From Hyalella azteca (taxonomy: Eukaryota; Arthropoda; Malacostraca; Amphipoda; Hyalellidae): 64,000 nucleotides of DNA. Of the stretch, positions 47,861-58,555 are shown piece after piece (the stretch's first letter is position 1; each line of letters begins with the position of its first letter). Where the stretch lies: positions 1-64,000 of the forward strand of contig NW_025937447.1 in assembly GCF_000764305.2 (NCBI RefSeq). Direction: 5' to 3'. The translations under genes were made by a program, and so were the position numbers. The notes below the pieces were generated by a model. It made no database searches and had not been told where the DNA came from. It saw nothing but the letters and a program-made list of their open reading frames with translations.

Positions 47861-50800
47861 AATCTTACAATGGCATTGAGTGGACCCACAACTGATAGCC
47901 AGCTGAATGAGTTCATTGAAGGACAGACTCAGAGACAGAAGTATCAGGCAAGTTTCCAGTGAAAAACAATTAAATTAAATAGCAGTATTTACTGATGTGT
48001 CCAATGATATGTATTTGCAATTAAATAACAGCATTTACTGTAATTATAAAATAAATTCAATTTATGAATTTTTCTTATGGAACTATCATCAAGATATTCT
48101 TGCATGTATATAAGATATATAACTATAACTATATAACAAGATATAACTCTACGCATGTAGAATAACCAGGATTATAATATATATAAAAAGATAAGCATTC
48201 CATTAGAACAATGATGAAGGTGCTAATTTACTGAGAAAAGGAAGCTTTGTAATTATATTTAGTTTTCATACTTTTCAAAATTTTTGTTATTTTATAATAT
48301 GAAACAAATAACCTCAATTATCAGAACTTCAATTATCAGATACCGTAAAATGGGGTAACTTTGACCACTTCTTTTTCAAAATGATGCCATTTTTTAACTA
48401 GATAAATTAAACTTAAATTGAAACATGGAAAATACAGGTCTATACTCTAGCTTCACTCACCATAAATTGCTGGCTCCTGCCTCTCATAGTTTTGATGTAA
48501 TTTCAAAAAAAGTGATGGTCTTTGTTACCCCAGCTCTTGGGGTTACTTAGACCGGGTGGTAAAATCAATTATATTTTTTGGTAAAATAACTCCAAATAAC
48601 TCCAGGTTTTGGTGCATTGTAGTAGAACTCTTCTAGTTACATATGCAAATGACAAACTTGAGGAAAGTGTCATAGTTTGCAAATGGGGGGCGCCGCCCCA
48701 TAATGAGGGAAATGTGACTACCTAATGGCAGCCCTGATGGGGTAATATTGACTGGCTTGGAAATTAAGTTAAAATTACCATATATAAGACTCTGTAGAGT
48801 CTGAAACATAAAGAAAAAACATAAATAGGCTGTCAAACATAAAATATGTTATATATGGTAATTTTATATTAACTTCCAAGCCGGTCTATGTTACCCCGTC
48901 AGGGCTGACATTAGGTGGTCTAAGTTACCCCATTTGGGGGCGGCGCCCCCCATTTGCAAACTATGACACTTTCCTAAAATTTGTCATTTGCATATGTAAC
49001 TAGAAGAGTTCTACTACAATGCATCAAAACCTGGAGTTATTTAACCAAAAAATAAAAAAATTGGAGGGGGTACTCTGACAGGCTTTAAATAATAGCTTTT
49101 TTTCGTGGGTCACATTTTTAATTTTTTAACCTATTAGATATGCAAACTTTTTAAATCTTTCTATTGTGTTACGTAGCCTCAGTATTAGGCCTTTGATGGC
49201 CATTGACAAAATTTTTCTATGTCAAATAGTTTTTGAGTTTGGGGGGTTTTTGTTAAAAAAACGAAAAGTGGTCAAAGTTACCCTGGGAGTCAAAGTAACC
49301 CCATTTTACGGTACCGGTATATGTCTATATTAATGAATATTTGTTATAAATATCAATGGCTAAAAGGCCATAGTGGAAGACTTACTGAGTGTGAGAGATG
49401 TCCTAACTGTCAATCATCCAAACAATTTATGTTAATAGTATATACCCTTTAATAATTACCCATGTTAACCTGATAATTTTTTTAACATTTGCTCCTAGAG
49501 TGAATCTGCAATTAATTTAGTGTAGTGTATGGCTTAGTTTTATTTATTTAGTGTAGTGTAATTTTAGTGTATTAATTATTAATAATTAAGTAATTAGTGT
49601 AATTTTAGTGTATTAATTATTAGTATGGTAATTAAGTAATTAGTGTAATTTTAGTGTATTAATTTTAATTATTAGTAGTTAAGTAAGTAGCGTAGGTAAT
49701 TTTAGTGTATTTATTTAGTGTACGTAGTGTAGGGCTTGTATATATACTTGTGTTTATGTTGCTTTATTGTTTTTAGATGTTCTGGTTCATATATATAGCT
49801 CTGTATTTTTCAAGATTATAAGGTAGTTGTGGTCTTTTTGCTGTCAAATTTATTTATTTATAAATTTATTTCAAATTTATCTTGACTGGAATGAAGATTG
49901 ATAATTTTGTAAGCTAATAAGGAATTGTTAGTGTTAATATCATTTAATTATTTATAATTTTTATTCTGAACCAAGCATAGCATTTCCACATTGAAATCTT
50001 TCAAAAAAATGCATTTTAAAAATCACTGATGCATGAAAATATCATAATTAATTTTTCCCACACAATCATGACCAACAATAAATTATTGCTGTCTTCATGC
50101 TAAGTCTTTTTTATTTTCTCCATTCCAATGATCTAATACTGTTGAGTGATTTGAAATAGATTTTTGTTTTCCCACTGGTTACTTCATTTAAAAAAAAATA
50201 GTTTTAAGAATTTGTGATAATAACCCATAACAAGGTTTACTTAATTATTCATCAAAGGCAGACTGTTGAGCTAATGCCATATTTCTACACTTATTAGGAC
50301 AACTAAGTCTTCGTTTGGCAATTTTGATCCATTAGACTATTAGGTATCACTTTATAATAACATTTGATTTATTATTTCCCATAAAAACTTTCCTTTCTGC
50401 CCAGCAGCTGTGACAGACAACAGTTGTAGCAAGAGCAGCAGCAGCAGCAGTGGTGGTGGTGGTGGTGATTTTCACCTCATTCAAAGTTTGGTCTTTTTCT
50501 AGAGGTTACATCTTAATCTCAAACTGTATCTCAGAAGTTTTGATTTATTGTTACATACTACAATGGGGGACAAGCGAAAACCTACCAGTCCAGTTGAAAA
50601 AGAAGATTTAAAAAAGAACAGAGTTGATGACGAAAGTGTATCAATTTCTACTCTTGGCTCACTTGCTGAAAAACATGTAGTTCCTAATACTTGTGTATCT
50701 GATAAACCGGATGTGATTTCTACACAAGTACCAGAAAGATTTGATGCCAACAATCTTCAGACTAAAAATAAAATATTAGTTGAATGCATTCGTCCAATTC

Positions 50801-53782
50801 AAGAAAATATTCTTATAGCAAATGTTTGTGACCCAATCGAGAAGAATTTATGTAATACTTCAAGGAGAACAGAGGATAACAAAACTGATGAATATGGAGA
50901 GACAAGAAACAAAGAAGATGAAGCAGAGCAGAGCAAAGAAGAGTCTCTAGTTGAGGAAAAATCAAGCAAAGTAGTCAATTTAGAAGAAAATATATTAGAA
51001 ATTGCCCCTGAACATGACGAGACATTAAAGAGACCAAGATCACCTTCACCGCCTTATAATCAACCTCAAAACGATGCTAAGGCTGGCACTATTCCTCCAC
51101 ATGAAGGATCAAGTAAAAAATTCAAACATAATGAAGAAACGTCCATTGATGAGCTAAGAACTGTTGTTGGAAATGAAGCCAGTACTGTGTGTCCTGAAAA
51201 AACTGAAGCTCAAAATGTTTTGCCAATAACCAAACCAACTATAATTTTGACAGAGAACAATGAGAAAACCGCAACTGATTCTTCTGTGACGGCAAAAAGG
51301 CCTGGTGAATTGGGGCTTGCTCCTGAAGATGACGTAAGCCAGCACAAGACTTCCAGAAACTTGAGTGATTCAGCAGACCATTCAGGGTCTCCAGATAATT
51401 CTGATAAGAAGCTTGATGTTATTGAATTTTGTTGCTTAAACTCAGGTGATCAAGCCTTGGAGCTTAATGACAGTGACCAGATATCAGAAAAGTCATCAGT
51501 AAAAGAATCTCCTGTTAATATTTTAGATTTAAATGATAGTTCTAACTGTCCAAGAGACAATGCAGCAAGCTGGGAAGAGAGTAGATGCTTGATGGTTGAT
51601 GATGTGTTTGTTAGAGCTTCTCCAAATGAAGCAGCACTGCAGCCATTCCAGCCACGTAGAAAACGACAAAAACACATAATTAATGCCCTCCAAAAGATAA
51701 TGGAATTTTATTTCAGTCGTGCCAATTTGTCTCAAGATCGATTCTTGCGGTCTAAGATGTCAGACGATTTTTATGTTGACCTGCCTCTTTTCCTCACTTT
51801 TAATAAAGTTAAAAGCTTGACACAGGAGTTGAAATTACTGCAGTATGCTGTAAGGAATTCGCCATTTTTGGGGTTATCTCCAGATGGCCTGCGTGTTAAG
51901 AGAACTCTCTATTACCCCAAGAAAGAAAATGAGTTGGACTGCATTGTCTATGTAGATCATCTTGCACGCAATACAACTGTAGATTGGATCTGGGAATATT
52001 TTGAGCAATTTGGAGTTGTTGAGTTCGTGAGTCTTCCTCGGTACAAAGACAGTCACAGATGCCGAGGATTTGCATTTATTGAATTTGATACACCCGAATC
52101 TGCTGTGAATGCAGTGGAGGCCCACAGCCCTACTGGGAATCCTGACATATCAGCTTGCACCAACTATTCAAATCTTGATTCTTTGGAGCGATCTTTTAAT
52201 GAAGAAGTCCACAATGTGCCTGATAGCAGTTGCCATGTTGATAATGAAAATTCGCCACTTGGCGATAGATTGCACTTACCTCAGGACTCAAATTCCGTTA
52301 GCAATGTCACTACCACCACCGCTGATGCTTCTGCTGTTGTGGCTTCAGAAGCCGAGTGCACTGACGAGTCGCAAAAAGCATCTCCAAAAAACTTGGACCA
52401 TGGAATACCCCGAAATGAAGATCTTGATGTTGCTACGCCTGCTGAGAGACATCAGCTGCAGAGAAGAAATAGCAAGACTAGCCGCCCTCTTGAAAAGAGG
52501 AAACGATCCCTCCTCAAGAGAAAGACCACTGATGCCGACCACACAGATCATCTGCTAGTCTTGCCTAAACGTGTTTGGTTACAACGCCGTGAAGCTTATC
52601 TTGCTGAACAAAAGAAGCGTCTTAGTATGTGCAAAAAGATAATGAAAGCTGATCGTTTACAGCAAGAAGCCCTGAAGATAGACTTTGATGTGCCAAAGCC
52701 TCGCAAACAAATGCCTGTGAAAAATCCAGGGTGTGTTGTGAGAGTCACCCTAGATCAGCCAATTGAAGAAAAGTCTTCCATAATCTCTGGGGTCAAGGCT
52801 TTTTGCGGTTCTGGCGTGGAGTTTGTGGACTGCTCTGTTGGAGAAAAAGTTTTTCACGTTAGATTCGGTTCGCGCGAGGGCGCTCATAGCTTCAGGTATG
52901 GCAGTTCTTGGAAGAACAAAAGTACAATTATTGAAGGAGCTGAAGAGGATGTATTCTGGCAACGAGTCCAGAGCTGTTGGATCGCCAGGATTACGGGACC
53001 CAGAATACGAAAAAAAGTTCGTGGAAAGCAGAAAGTGATCAGCAGATGGCGTGCACGGCAAGAGGCTTTGGAAGGAATCGGCGGAGAAGACGGCTTGCCT
53101 GATCACAATAATGATCAAGAATGATATCTAGGTCCTTGATGATTGCCGCCCCATTAATGATGAGGTATGGAAGTGTAAAAAGAAGAAATTATGAATTGAT
53201 TTGCAAATAACTTTGCTGAAATGTTGAACTGTAATGTAAAATAATGAATCTGAATCGCCATATGGGAAAAAATATTTATCTATTGATTTCAGATTCTCAG
53301 AGACGAGCCAAGAGCTCAATTATACTTTGATTCAGTTAGGATTGTTGAAGTATTCTATGTGTGAATTAAGAGGAAAATCACCACCACCACTGCTGCTTCT
53401 CTGCCGCTGATGTTCAGTAGCGGCCAAGACCAACTTGATACTAAAACTGAAACTCCCTCCAATAATTCCCATCAAGTTTACCATTTCAATTATTGCTCAC
53501 AGAATTTTTTTGTGAATGTTAAGTCGTCATTTATCGTTCGTTTTAACACTTTAATGAAACGTCTTTGTAATCTCACAGGCGCTGGTTCACGAACTCAACA
53601 ACCGCTGCTGGAAGGTGTGTTCAGGGACGGGAAAGCTATCAACGAAGCTAGACTCGCGTCTTGAGACCTGCCTCAGCAACTGTGTTGACCGCTTTATCGA
53701 CACCTCCAACTTTATGGCTAACAGAATAACTTCACTTGCTGCTCAGTCCGCCTCCTCTGACGGCCAGAGCTCATGGGATTAG
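47861..53782 (+). CDS. TIMM8: Tim8 mitochondrial intermembrane-space chaperone, two coding exons
   Basis: Small Tim proteins escort hydrophobic precursors across the mitochondrial intermembrane space; Tim8 pairs with Tim13 in a hexamer. Coding exon 1 is 47870-47947 (exon starts at 47861 after TTTCAG): 26 codons, MALSGPTTDSQLNEFIEG followed by QTQRQKYQ. Coding exon 2 is 53579-53782 after TCTCACAG: ALVHELNNRCWKVC and ETCLSNCVDRFIDTS, ending TAG. The twin CX3C motifs (CWKVC and CLSNC) and DSQL...FIE/VDRFIDTS are Tim8-type. Total length is 93 residues, normal for the family. The intron is 5.6 kb, begins CAG/GCAAGT (a GC-AG intron) and contains the whole LARP7 reading frame on the same strand. The acceptor upstream of the ATG implies a further 5' noncoding exon. 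Confidence 0.95.
48341..49313. mobile_element. Palindromic foldback element with TACCGTAAAATGGGG ends
   Basis: It begins TACCGTAAAATGGGGTAACT and ends with the inverse, ...CCCCATTTTACGGTA. It lies in the TIMM8 intron. Internally it is a large palindrome: about 48598-48790 is the reverse complement of about 48845-49040, centred near 48815. The phrase GGGGTAAC...GACC or its inverse recurs at least eight times across this element and the one at 46788. There is no transposase frame. TA at both ends would fit a TA-targeting MITE. Confidence 0.8.
49500..49740. repeat. AT-rich degenerate tandem repeat
   Basis: TTTTAGTGTATTAATTATTA-type phrases repeat several times with variable spacing inside the TIMM8 intron. 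It is simple-sequence-like. Confidence 0.7.
50434..50477. repeat. AGC/GGT repeat, 5' arm of an inverted pair around LARP7
   Basis: A (AGC)n(GGT)n run followed by GATTTTCACCTC lies 85 bases upstream of the LARP7 ATG. Its reverse complement, with a few changes, lies at 53369-53404, 245 bases beyond the LARP7 stop. The two could pair over about 30 bases and loop out the whole gene. Confidence 0.75.
50563..53124 (+). CDS. LARP7: La-related protein 7, intronless
   Basis: LARP7 binds the 3' end of 7SK RNA (controlling P-TEFb) and guides U6 snRNA modification in the nucleus. The frame is 853 codons with ATG at 50563 (ATGGGG) and TGA at 53122-53124. Domains in order: an acidic, S/E/K-rich N-terminal region (1-360) with few aromatic residues; a La motif at about 364-445 (RRKRQKHIINALQKIMEFYF, then LSQDRFL); RRM1 at about 457-525 (RNP2-like CIVYVDHL, RNP1 RGFAFIEF); a basic linker; and a C-terminal xRRM at about 722-830 (GCVVRVTLDQ, FWQRVQSCW). 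Order and content are diagnostic. Vertebrate LARP7 is near 580 residues with the La motif almost at the N-terminus, so the 360-residue leader is unusual. LARP7 genes are normally multi-exon. This copy is intronless, lies inside the TIMM8 intron and may be a retained retrocopy. An acceptor-like TTTCTGCCCAG ends at 50403. Confidence 0.96.
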   Translation: MGDKRKPTSPVEKEDLKKNRVDDESVSISTLGSLAEKHVVPNTCVSDKPDVISTQVPERFDANNLQTKNKILVECIRPIQENILIANVCDPIEKNLCNTSRRTEDNKTDEYGETRNKEDEAEQSKEESLVEEKSSKVVNLEENILEIAPEHDETLKRPRSPSPPYNQPQNDAKAGTIPPHEGSSKKFKHNEETSIDELRTVVGNEASTVCPEKTEAQNVLPITKPTIILTENNEKTATDSSVTAKRPGELGLAPEDDVSQHKTSRNLSDSADHSGSPDNSDKKLDVIEFCCLNSGDQALELNDSDQISEKSSVKESPVNILDLNDSSNCPRDNAASWEESRCLMVDDVFVRASPNEAALQPFQPRRKRQKHIINALQKIMEFYFSRANLSQDRFLRSKMSDDFYVDLPLFLTFNKVKSLTQELKLLQYAVRNSPFLGLSPDGLRVKRTLYYPKKENELDCIVYVDHLARNTTVDWIWEYFEQFGVVEFVSLPRYKDSHRCRGFAFIEFDTPESAVNAVEAHSPTGNPDISACTNYSNLDSLERSFNEEVHNVPDSSCHVDNENSPLGDRLHLPQDSNSVSNVTTTTADASAVVASEAECTDESQKASPKNLDHGIPRNEDLDVATPAERHQLQRRNSKTSRPLEKRKRSLLKRKTTDADHTDHLLVLPKRVWLQRREAYLAEQKKRLSMCKKIMKADRLQQEALKIDFDVPKPRKQMPVKNPGCVVRVTLDQPIEEKSSIISGVKAFCGSGVEFVDCSVGEKVFHVRFGSREGAHSFRYGSSWKNKSTIIEGAEEDVFWQRVQSCWIARITGPRIRKKVRGKQKVISRWRARQEALEGIGGEDGLPDHNNDQE
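53369..53404. repeat. 3' arm of the inverted pair around LARP7
   Basis: GAGGAAAATCACCACCACCA followed by CTGCTGCTTC is the reverse complement of the AGC/GGT repeat at 50434-50477, with small differences. It lies in the TIMM8 intron just upstream of TIMM8 exon 2. Confidence 0.75.
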
Positions 53783-53835
53783 TTGAGTTTTCGTAGAACA
53801 ACTCTGCATGTAGTGCGAGGATATTGTTAGCTGTG

Positions 53836-53843
53836 TATAAAAG
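53836..53843 (+). promoter_or_regulatory. Possible TATA box for PEX3
   Basis: TATAAAAG lies 54 bases past the TIMM8 stop. About 80 bases downstream a donor-like AAAAAG/GTAATT (53922/53923) and an acceptor-like TTTTAAATTAG (ending 54028) would form a small 5' leader intron before the PEX3 ATG. This supports a separate PEX3 promoter, but it is inferred. Confidence 0.4.
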
Positions 53844-54068
53844 ACTAATGGAATCCTCAATGAGCAGATTGTGAGTTCTATTTCGGTGAAAACAGAGTGA
53901 ATTATTAGTTTATTTCAAAAAGGTAATTTGATATTGGATTACTAAGAAAAAGAACTGTGAACAATTTTTCAAGCTACTGGTCAGGCTGACTCGTTGAAGA
54001 AATTGCTACTTTGTGTATTTTAAATTAGGTTGGACTGTTTTGCACTAGAGAACAAGACGTTCTATAAG

Positions 54069-55355
54069 ATGTTTTCATCACTACGCGGTTTTTTGTACCG
54101 CCACCGGCGAAAGTTCATGTGGGCCGGCGTGACAGTTGGAGGTGCCATATTGGCCAGCAAGTTGGCCGAGTGGAGGCTTCGTCAATGGCAGGAAGACGAG
54201 ACACGTAAGCTTGTCGAACAAAAGCGTCGCAAGCAGCACTACGAGCGCACACTGGATACCACGCGCTTGTCTTTCTACCAATTGCTTCCCAACATAAGAA
54301 AAGTTCTTGACTTGGAGCTAGACTCGGATGTGTTCATTCGCGCCATCAAGAGCAATCCAGAGAGAAAGCGCGAGTATTGGGAACAGCTCAAGCTTGTGGG
54401 ATTTGGTCGGGTTCTCTGCACTGTTGTGTGCTCGGCAATCACTGCCGCCGTGTCCCATGTCCTCTTGACCGTGCTAGCTGCCACCACAATCGATGACGAC
54501 ACTCCTGAAGAAGTCCAGACAAGGTTCCTCGCCACCTTACAAGGGCTTGTTGAGGAAAAGCTTCCAGGCCTTGTTGAGAAAATTATGGCCGTAGCTTCCA
54601 AGACAATCTCACCCTTACCCCTTACGCGGAAACTTACCTTAACGCAGCTTGAAGTCGTCCTGCAAGAGATCTCATTGGCCGTCACTAATGACAGGGAAGC
54701 TAGTGAAGAGAAATCTGATGGAAAAATACCCTTATCCATATTGCCATGGAGTCGATATCTTCCAGAGCCTGACCCTATTCATCATAATCCCGATTACCAA
54801 GAACAGCTCAGGAAAATGTACCTGACAACCGTTGATATCCTGAACACGGATGACTTCAATGACGTCGTCAATGCACTGTCCCAAGTAGGCGTCAGTTTCT
54901 TTCTTGATGAAATCGCGGCTTTTTATTTCTCATCGTGTTTTACTGATTCTGAACAACACAAGCCCGCGGTAGCAATTGTTAATCAGAGCGACGAAGAGGC
55001 TCTGTCTCCAAAAAAGTCCAAAGATGAATTATCGAACTCGCATGAAAAACCGAAGGAAGATTCGTTGACACTCTCAAGCGAACCTGGTGCTTGCTCTCTC
55101 AGTAGCTCCAGTCCAAACCCTGATTTTGTTCGTAATAGAGAAGTGTATACCGACGTACCCAGCTGTGTTGTTGCAAAGCTTGTGCCTGTACTGAGTGGGT
55201 TACTCCATGTTGCTCTTCCCAACCCTCCAGCCAACGGCATATCAGCTGACGTCTGCACCCTTTACCACCGACTCGTCGCATGCAGCCAATTAGAAGCTCT
55301 TGCTTTTAGCGTCTATGATGCGCTCGTGCTCACGGCTGCGCGTCCTGCCACTTGA
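54069..55355 (+). CDS. PEX3: Peroxin-3, intronless coding region
   Basis: PEX3 is the peroxisomal membrane docking factor for PEX19 and is needed to insert peroxisomal membrane proteins. The first ATG in frame (54069) gives 428 residues, ending TGA. The N-terminus MFSSLRGFLYRHRRKF, then WAGVTVGGAILAS, matches the family's basic targeting motif followed by the single membrane segment (about 17-33). REYWEQLK places Trp at residue 104, the position of the PEX19-contact Trp104 in human PEX3. SGLLHVALPN near the C-terminus also fits. Human PEX3 is 373 residues. The extra length is mostly a Ser/Glu/Lys-rich loop at about 305-355. The gene lies 287 bp after TIMM8 on the same strand. AATAAA at 55838 is a likely poly(A) signal. 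Confidence 0.96.
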   Translation: MFSSLRGFLYRHRRKFMWAGVTVGGAILASKLAEWRLRQWQEDETRKLVEQKRRKQHYERTLDTTRLSFYQLLPNIRKVLDLELDSDVFIRAIKSNPERKREYWEQLKLVGFGRVLCTVVCSAITAAVSHVLLTVLAATTIDDDTPEEVQTRFLATLQGLVEEKLPGLVEKIMAVASKTISPLPLTRKLTLTQLEVVLQEISLAVTNDREASEEKSDGKIPLSILPWSRYLPEPDPIHHNPDYQEQLRKMYLTTVDILNTDDFNDVVNALSQVGVSFFLDEIAAFYFSSCFTDSEQHKPAVAIVNQSDEEALSPKKSKDELSNSHEKPKEDSLTLSSEPGACSLSSSSPNPDFVRNREVYTDVPSCVVAKLVPVLSGLLHVALPNPPANGISADVCTLYHRLVACSQLEALAFSVYDALVLTAARPAT

Positions 55356-58300
55356 TCAATGCTATTGTGATATCTATCTTCCTGACATAAATTTCCAACA
55401 AATGTTGAGGAATGAACCACAGAGACTTGGCGATATTTCTTGTGGAAACCACTTATTACTGTGGAAACTTTTTTCGTGCAGAATAGCAAATTTTGCGTCC
55501 AAAATGAGATATAAGGGAACTCGATGTATTTGAAGATTGCGACTATTACTAAGTTGGATTAAATGGTCTGGGTTCGGTTTGACTTAATTTAACTTACGAA
55601 TTTTGTGGAAAGTGTTCAGTACTTTTTTTTTCTTATGATGTAAGGGTGATGAGCTTGAATTTCTATAAATATGCATTATTCTGTTATAAATGGGATTTAC
55701 ACAAAGTTTTTGGTGTTAGCCTAATGAAGTGTTGATTTGGTTCCAGGTAACATTATTTCGGTATAAATCGTAGTTACGTGGACGCCTGGGAATTAGCTAG
55801 AACACATCTATGAACTTTGATCTCTCTAATTGAATTGAATAAAAAAGCTGGTTTTTAATGTTGAACAAGCTTTCACAAAGGTTAGGTAAGAAACCTAAGG
55901 CACTTCTCTTTATGTTATTACCTCTCAGATTGTGGCGGATGGTTGCTTTTCCTGAAGGAAATGCCAAATTACTTCCGGTGCCCCTTCTACTGCCATTGTC
56001 TCAATCATTGCCTGTTCGGTGAAATATTCGCACAACTCTCAATAAATTGCGTAATTTGTAAAGTAAATGCAAATGCTATTAAAATCCATCCTTATTTCTC
56101 CATACATTCGCTATTGAATTTTCTTATGTTCTCCTGAAATATTGACCTGAAAGTCTGAGCTTTATTTGCGCCACTTCTGTGCACTCCTTAATTTTGTATT
56201 TTTACAGTGATAATAATTTTCTCGATAAAAAGCGCCTCACTAAAGTTTTTGAGCAATCTTTTTTCTGTCTGAGGTTTTGTTTACCTGTAAGACGTTGATG
56301 ATGCTAAATTTTACAGAAGAAAATTTTCGTGTTCTGTTTTGTTTTTTTCGCGGGTTTTTCTTCTGCTTTTACCAGCATTGTTACGGTCACTTGTGGGACA
56401 ATATAATTTTTCACAAGAGTTCAGTTGTATGGGTAGAGATTTATAAGCTTGTAGCGAATGATGCTCGGCGTTCTCGATTACTTTCAAACTGTTACTTATT
56501 TGGGGTCTTCGGATTGTAAAATAAAATGATTCCTCTGTTTAAACATCACGGACTGTTTTTTACCCTCGTTTTGCGTATCACGTATGTATAAATGATCGTT
56601 ATTGACCATTCACCCATTTATGGGAGTAGATTTCTCTTTCGAGTGGAATAATATTTGAATAGCCTATCGTTCTAATATTTAAAGAGTCGTTCATCTGCCG
56701 TCATTCTCTTTCCTCTCAGTATGGCTCAATTAGAGTCTTTAATTAAATGCCCCGTTTTTCGAGTCCTGTCCTGTGCAATGTTGTATTGATTCACGTGGAC
56801 TTTAGATAAGGTACAATTGAAAAGTGGTGATTTCAAACCTGGCCAAAATCGTTTCAACCACGAAAAAAATCCTAAACCATATATTCATCCGATTAAATTT
56901 TGACTGCACCTTGTCGACGTCTTTAATTCCTGGTGCCTCCAATGACGTTTGAAGATCGCACTTGTTCTCCGCCGTCCCCGCAGCACTAAGATCGCATAAA
57001 CGCGCTGTTAAAACAATCGTAAGGAAAATTTCCTTCCCTCCCTCCCGAAAATTTCCTTCCCTTGCTCTTGAAAACTCGTCATTTCACTCGGATCTCAGTT
57101 TCCTGCGTTTCCGCTTTGCTGGAATTCCGCGAAAAAGAGTCGTACTCGACTGATGATGCACGATATCGGTGGGCTATAGACCACACTGCAAGGATCTAAA
57201 GCTTTTAATTCGGAGTAGAACAATGCAAAGTTGATAATTTCCAATCCCGGAAAGATGCTTTACTTCTAACTGATATATCGGTTAATGACGAAAATTCATC
57301 AATGCATACGAGCAATTTATGACCCTACTTTCAGCAGCACTTAATTGAACGATAGCTACGAAAATTTCGACCGCCAATTCGCTCTGCAGTCAATAGCTCT
57401 AAAAAAAATTACTTAAAGGCCCTAAATAATATAGTATACGACAAATTACGGAGCAGGCAATAAGTCCAGCTATCTCAATCAATCGTCAGTTATGGAAAGA
57501 TCGGGTTCCAAAGGCCGGATCCCTTGTGAATCAAGTCACGAAAAGTTCAAGAATCGGCAACAGGCCATGGACCTATGTCTTCAACGCCGACACTTCTATT
57601 CTATTCTAAATATCTCATTTGAATAATAATTTCATTCTCAGAGTCCGGCAGCACTCATTGCACGTCACTCGTGTCTACTTAACTCGAGTCATCGCTAGTA
57701 AAGCACAAAGGGAATTGATAATGCGCTTCCTGTGCAGTGAGTGCAACGAGTGACTAAGGCTTACAGTGCCTCACTCAGTACCGATCTGTGGTGATATCTC
57801 CGTGCCCAGGCTCTAGGTCTAATATATGGGATCTTCAGCCTCCTTGAAATATTTACCTCCCTAAATAATTGTATATATCATAAATAAATACATAAAGGAT
57901 CCTCCTCTGTCCATGAATCCTAGTGACGCTCCTGGGAGTGTCGGTGCCTACACACTTTTTAGTCCCCTTTATTCTGGAGAAGTTAGGCACAAGCGATCGT
58001 AGTGTTTATCAATAATTTAAACCATTAAATCTTCAAATGCATCTGAGGAAATTAGGGGCCCGTTCCATTGAGTTTATGTTGAAAGAACCGTTATTCTAAA
58101 ATTTAATATACCATTCGTATTAGGAAATTGAGGCAATTCGACTTTTTTTAACTTCGAGCTTTTCCTCTGCACCGCTTGATGCTGTCGAAATTCAGTTAAT
58201 TTGTGCTCGATGTGTGGATGATCGGCTATATATTGCTTTGTGTGTAGGACCGACTACTGAGTGAGGAAATGAGATCATGTTTCATCATTCAAGATCATAA

Positions 58301-58555
58301 CCTACATTCAAATCGGTGGAAATATCATCACCTTGAGCCTGGCATTTCCTTATTTCTGCAAAATATTATATTTCAAACATTCGCCATAGTCTCGAGTCTA
58401 AATATTAGTGTTGCAAACGAAGCTGTAATTTTCTTACATAACATTCGACGGATCTTTGTGATATGATTTATGCATCAAAAATCTTATAAAATTTGGTTCA
58501 CCTTCAGCGTGACATGTATGTATATCTAGTATAGAGTTCGTGCAATAGTAACGCC
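55356..58555. other. PEX3 3' UTR and intergenic DNA
   Basis: The 3' UTR probably ends after AATAAA at 55838-55843. Beyond it, open frames up to 80 codons show no family. A dispersed repeat at 57511-57606 is listed separately. Confidence 0.55.
57511..57606. repeat. Dispersed repeat, inverse copy of 31484-31580
   Basis: It runs from the GGATCCCTTGTGAATC segment to GACACTTCTATTCTATTCTA. The pentanucleotide run (TTCTA)n at the end resembles a retroposon tail. Confidence 0.7.
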
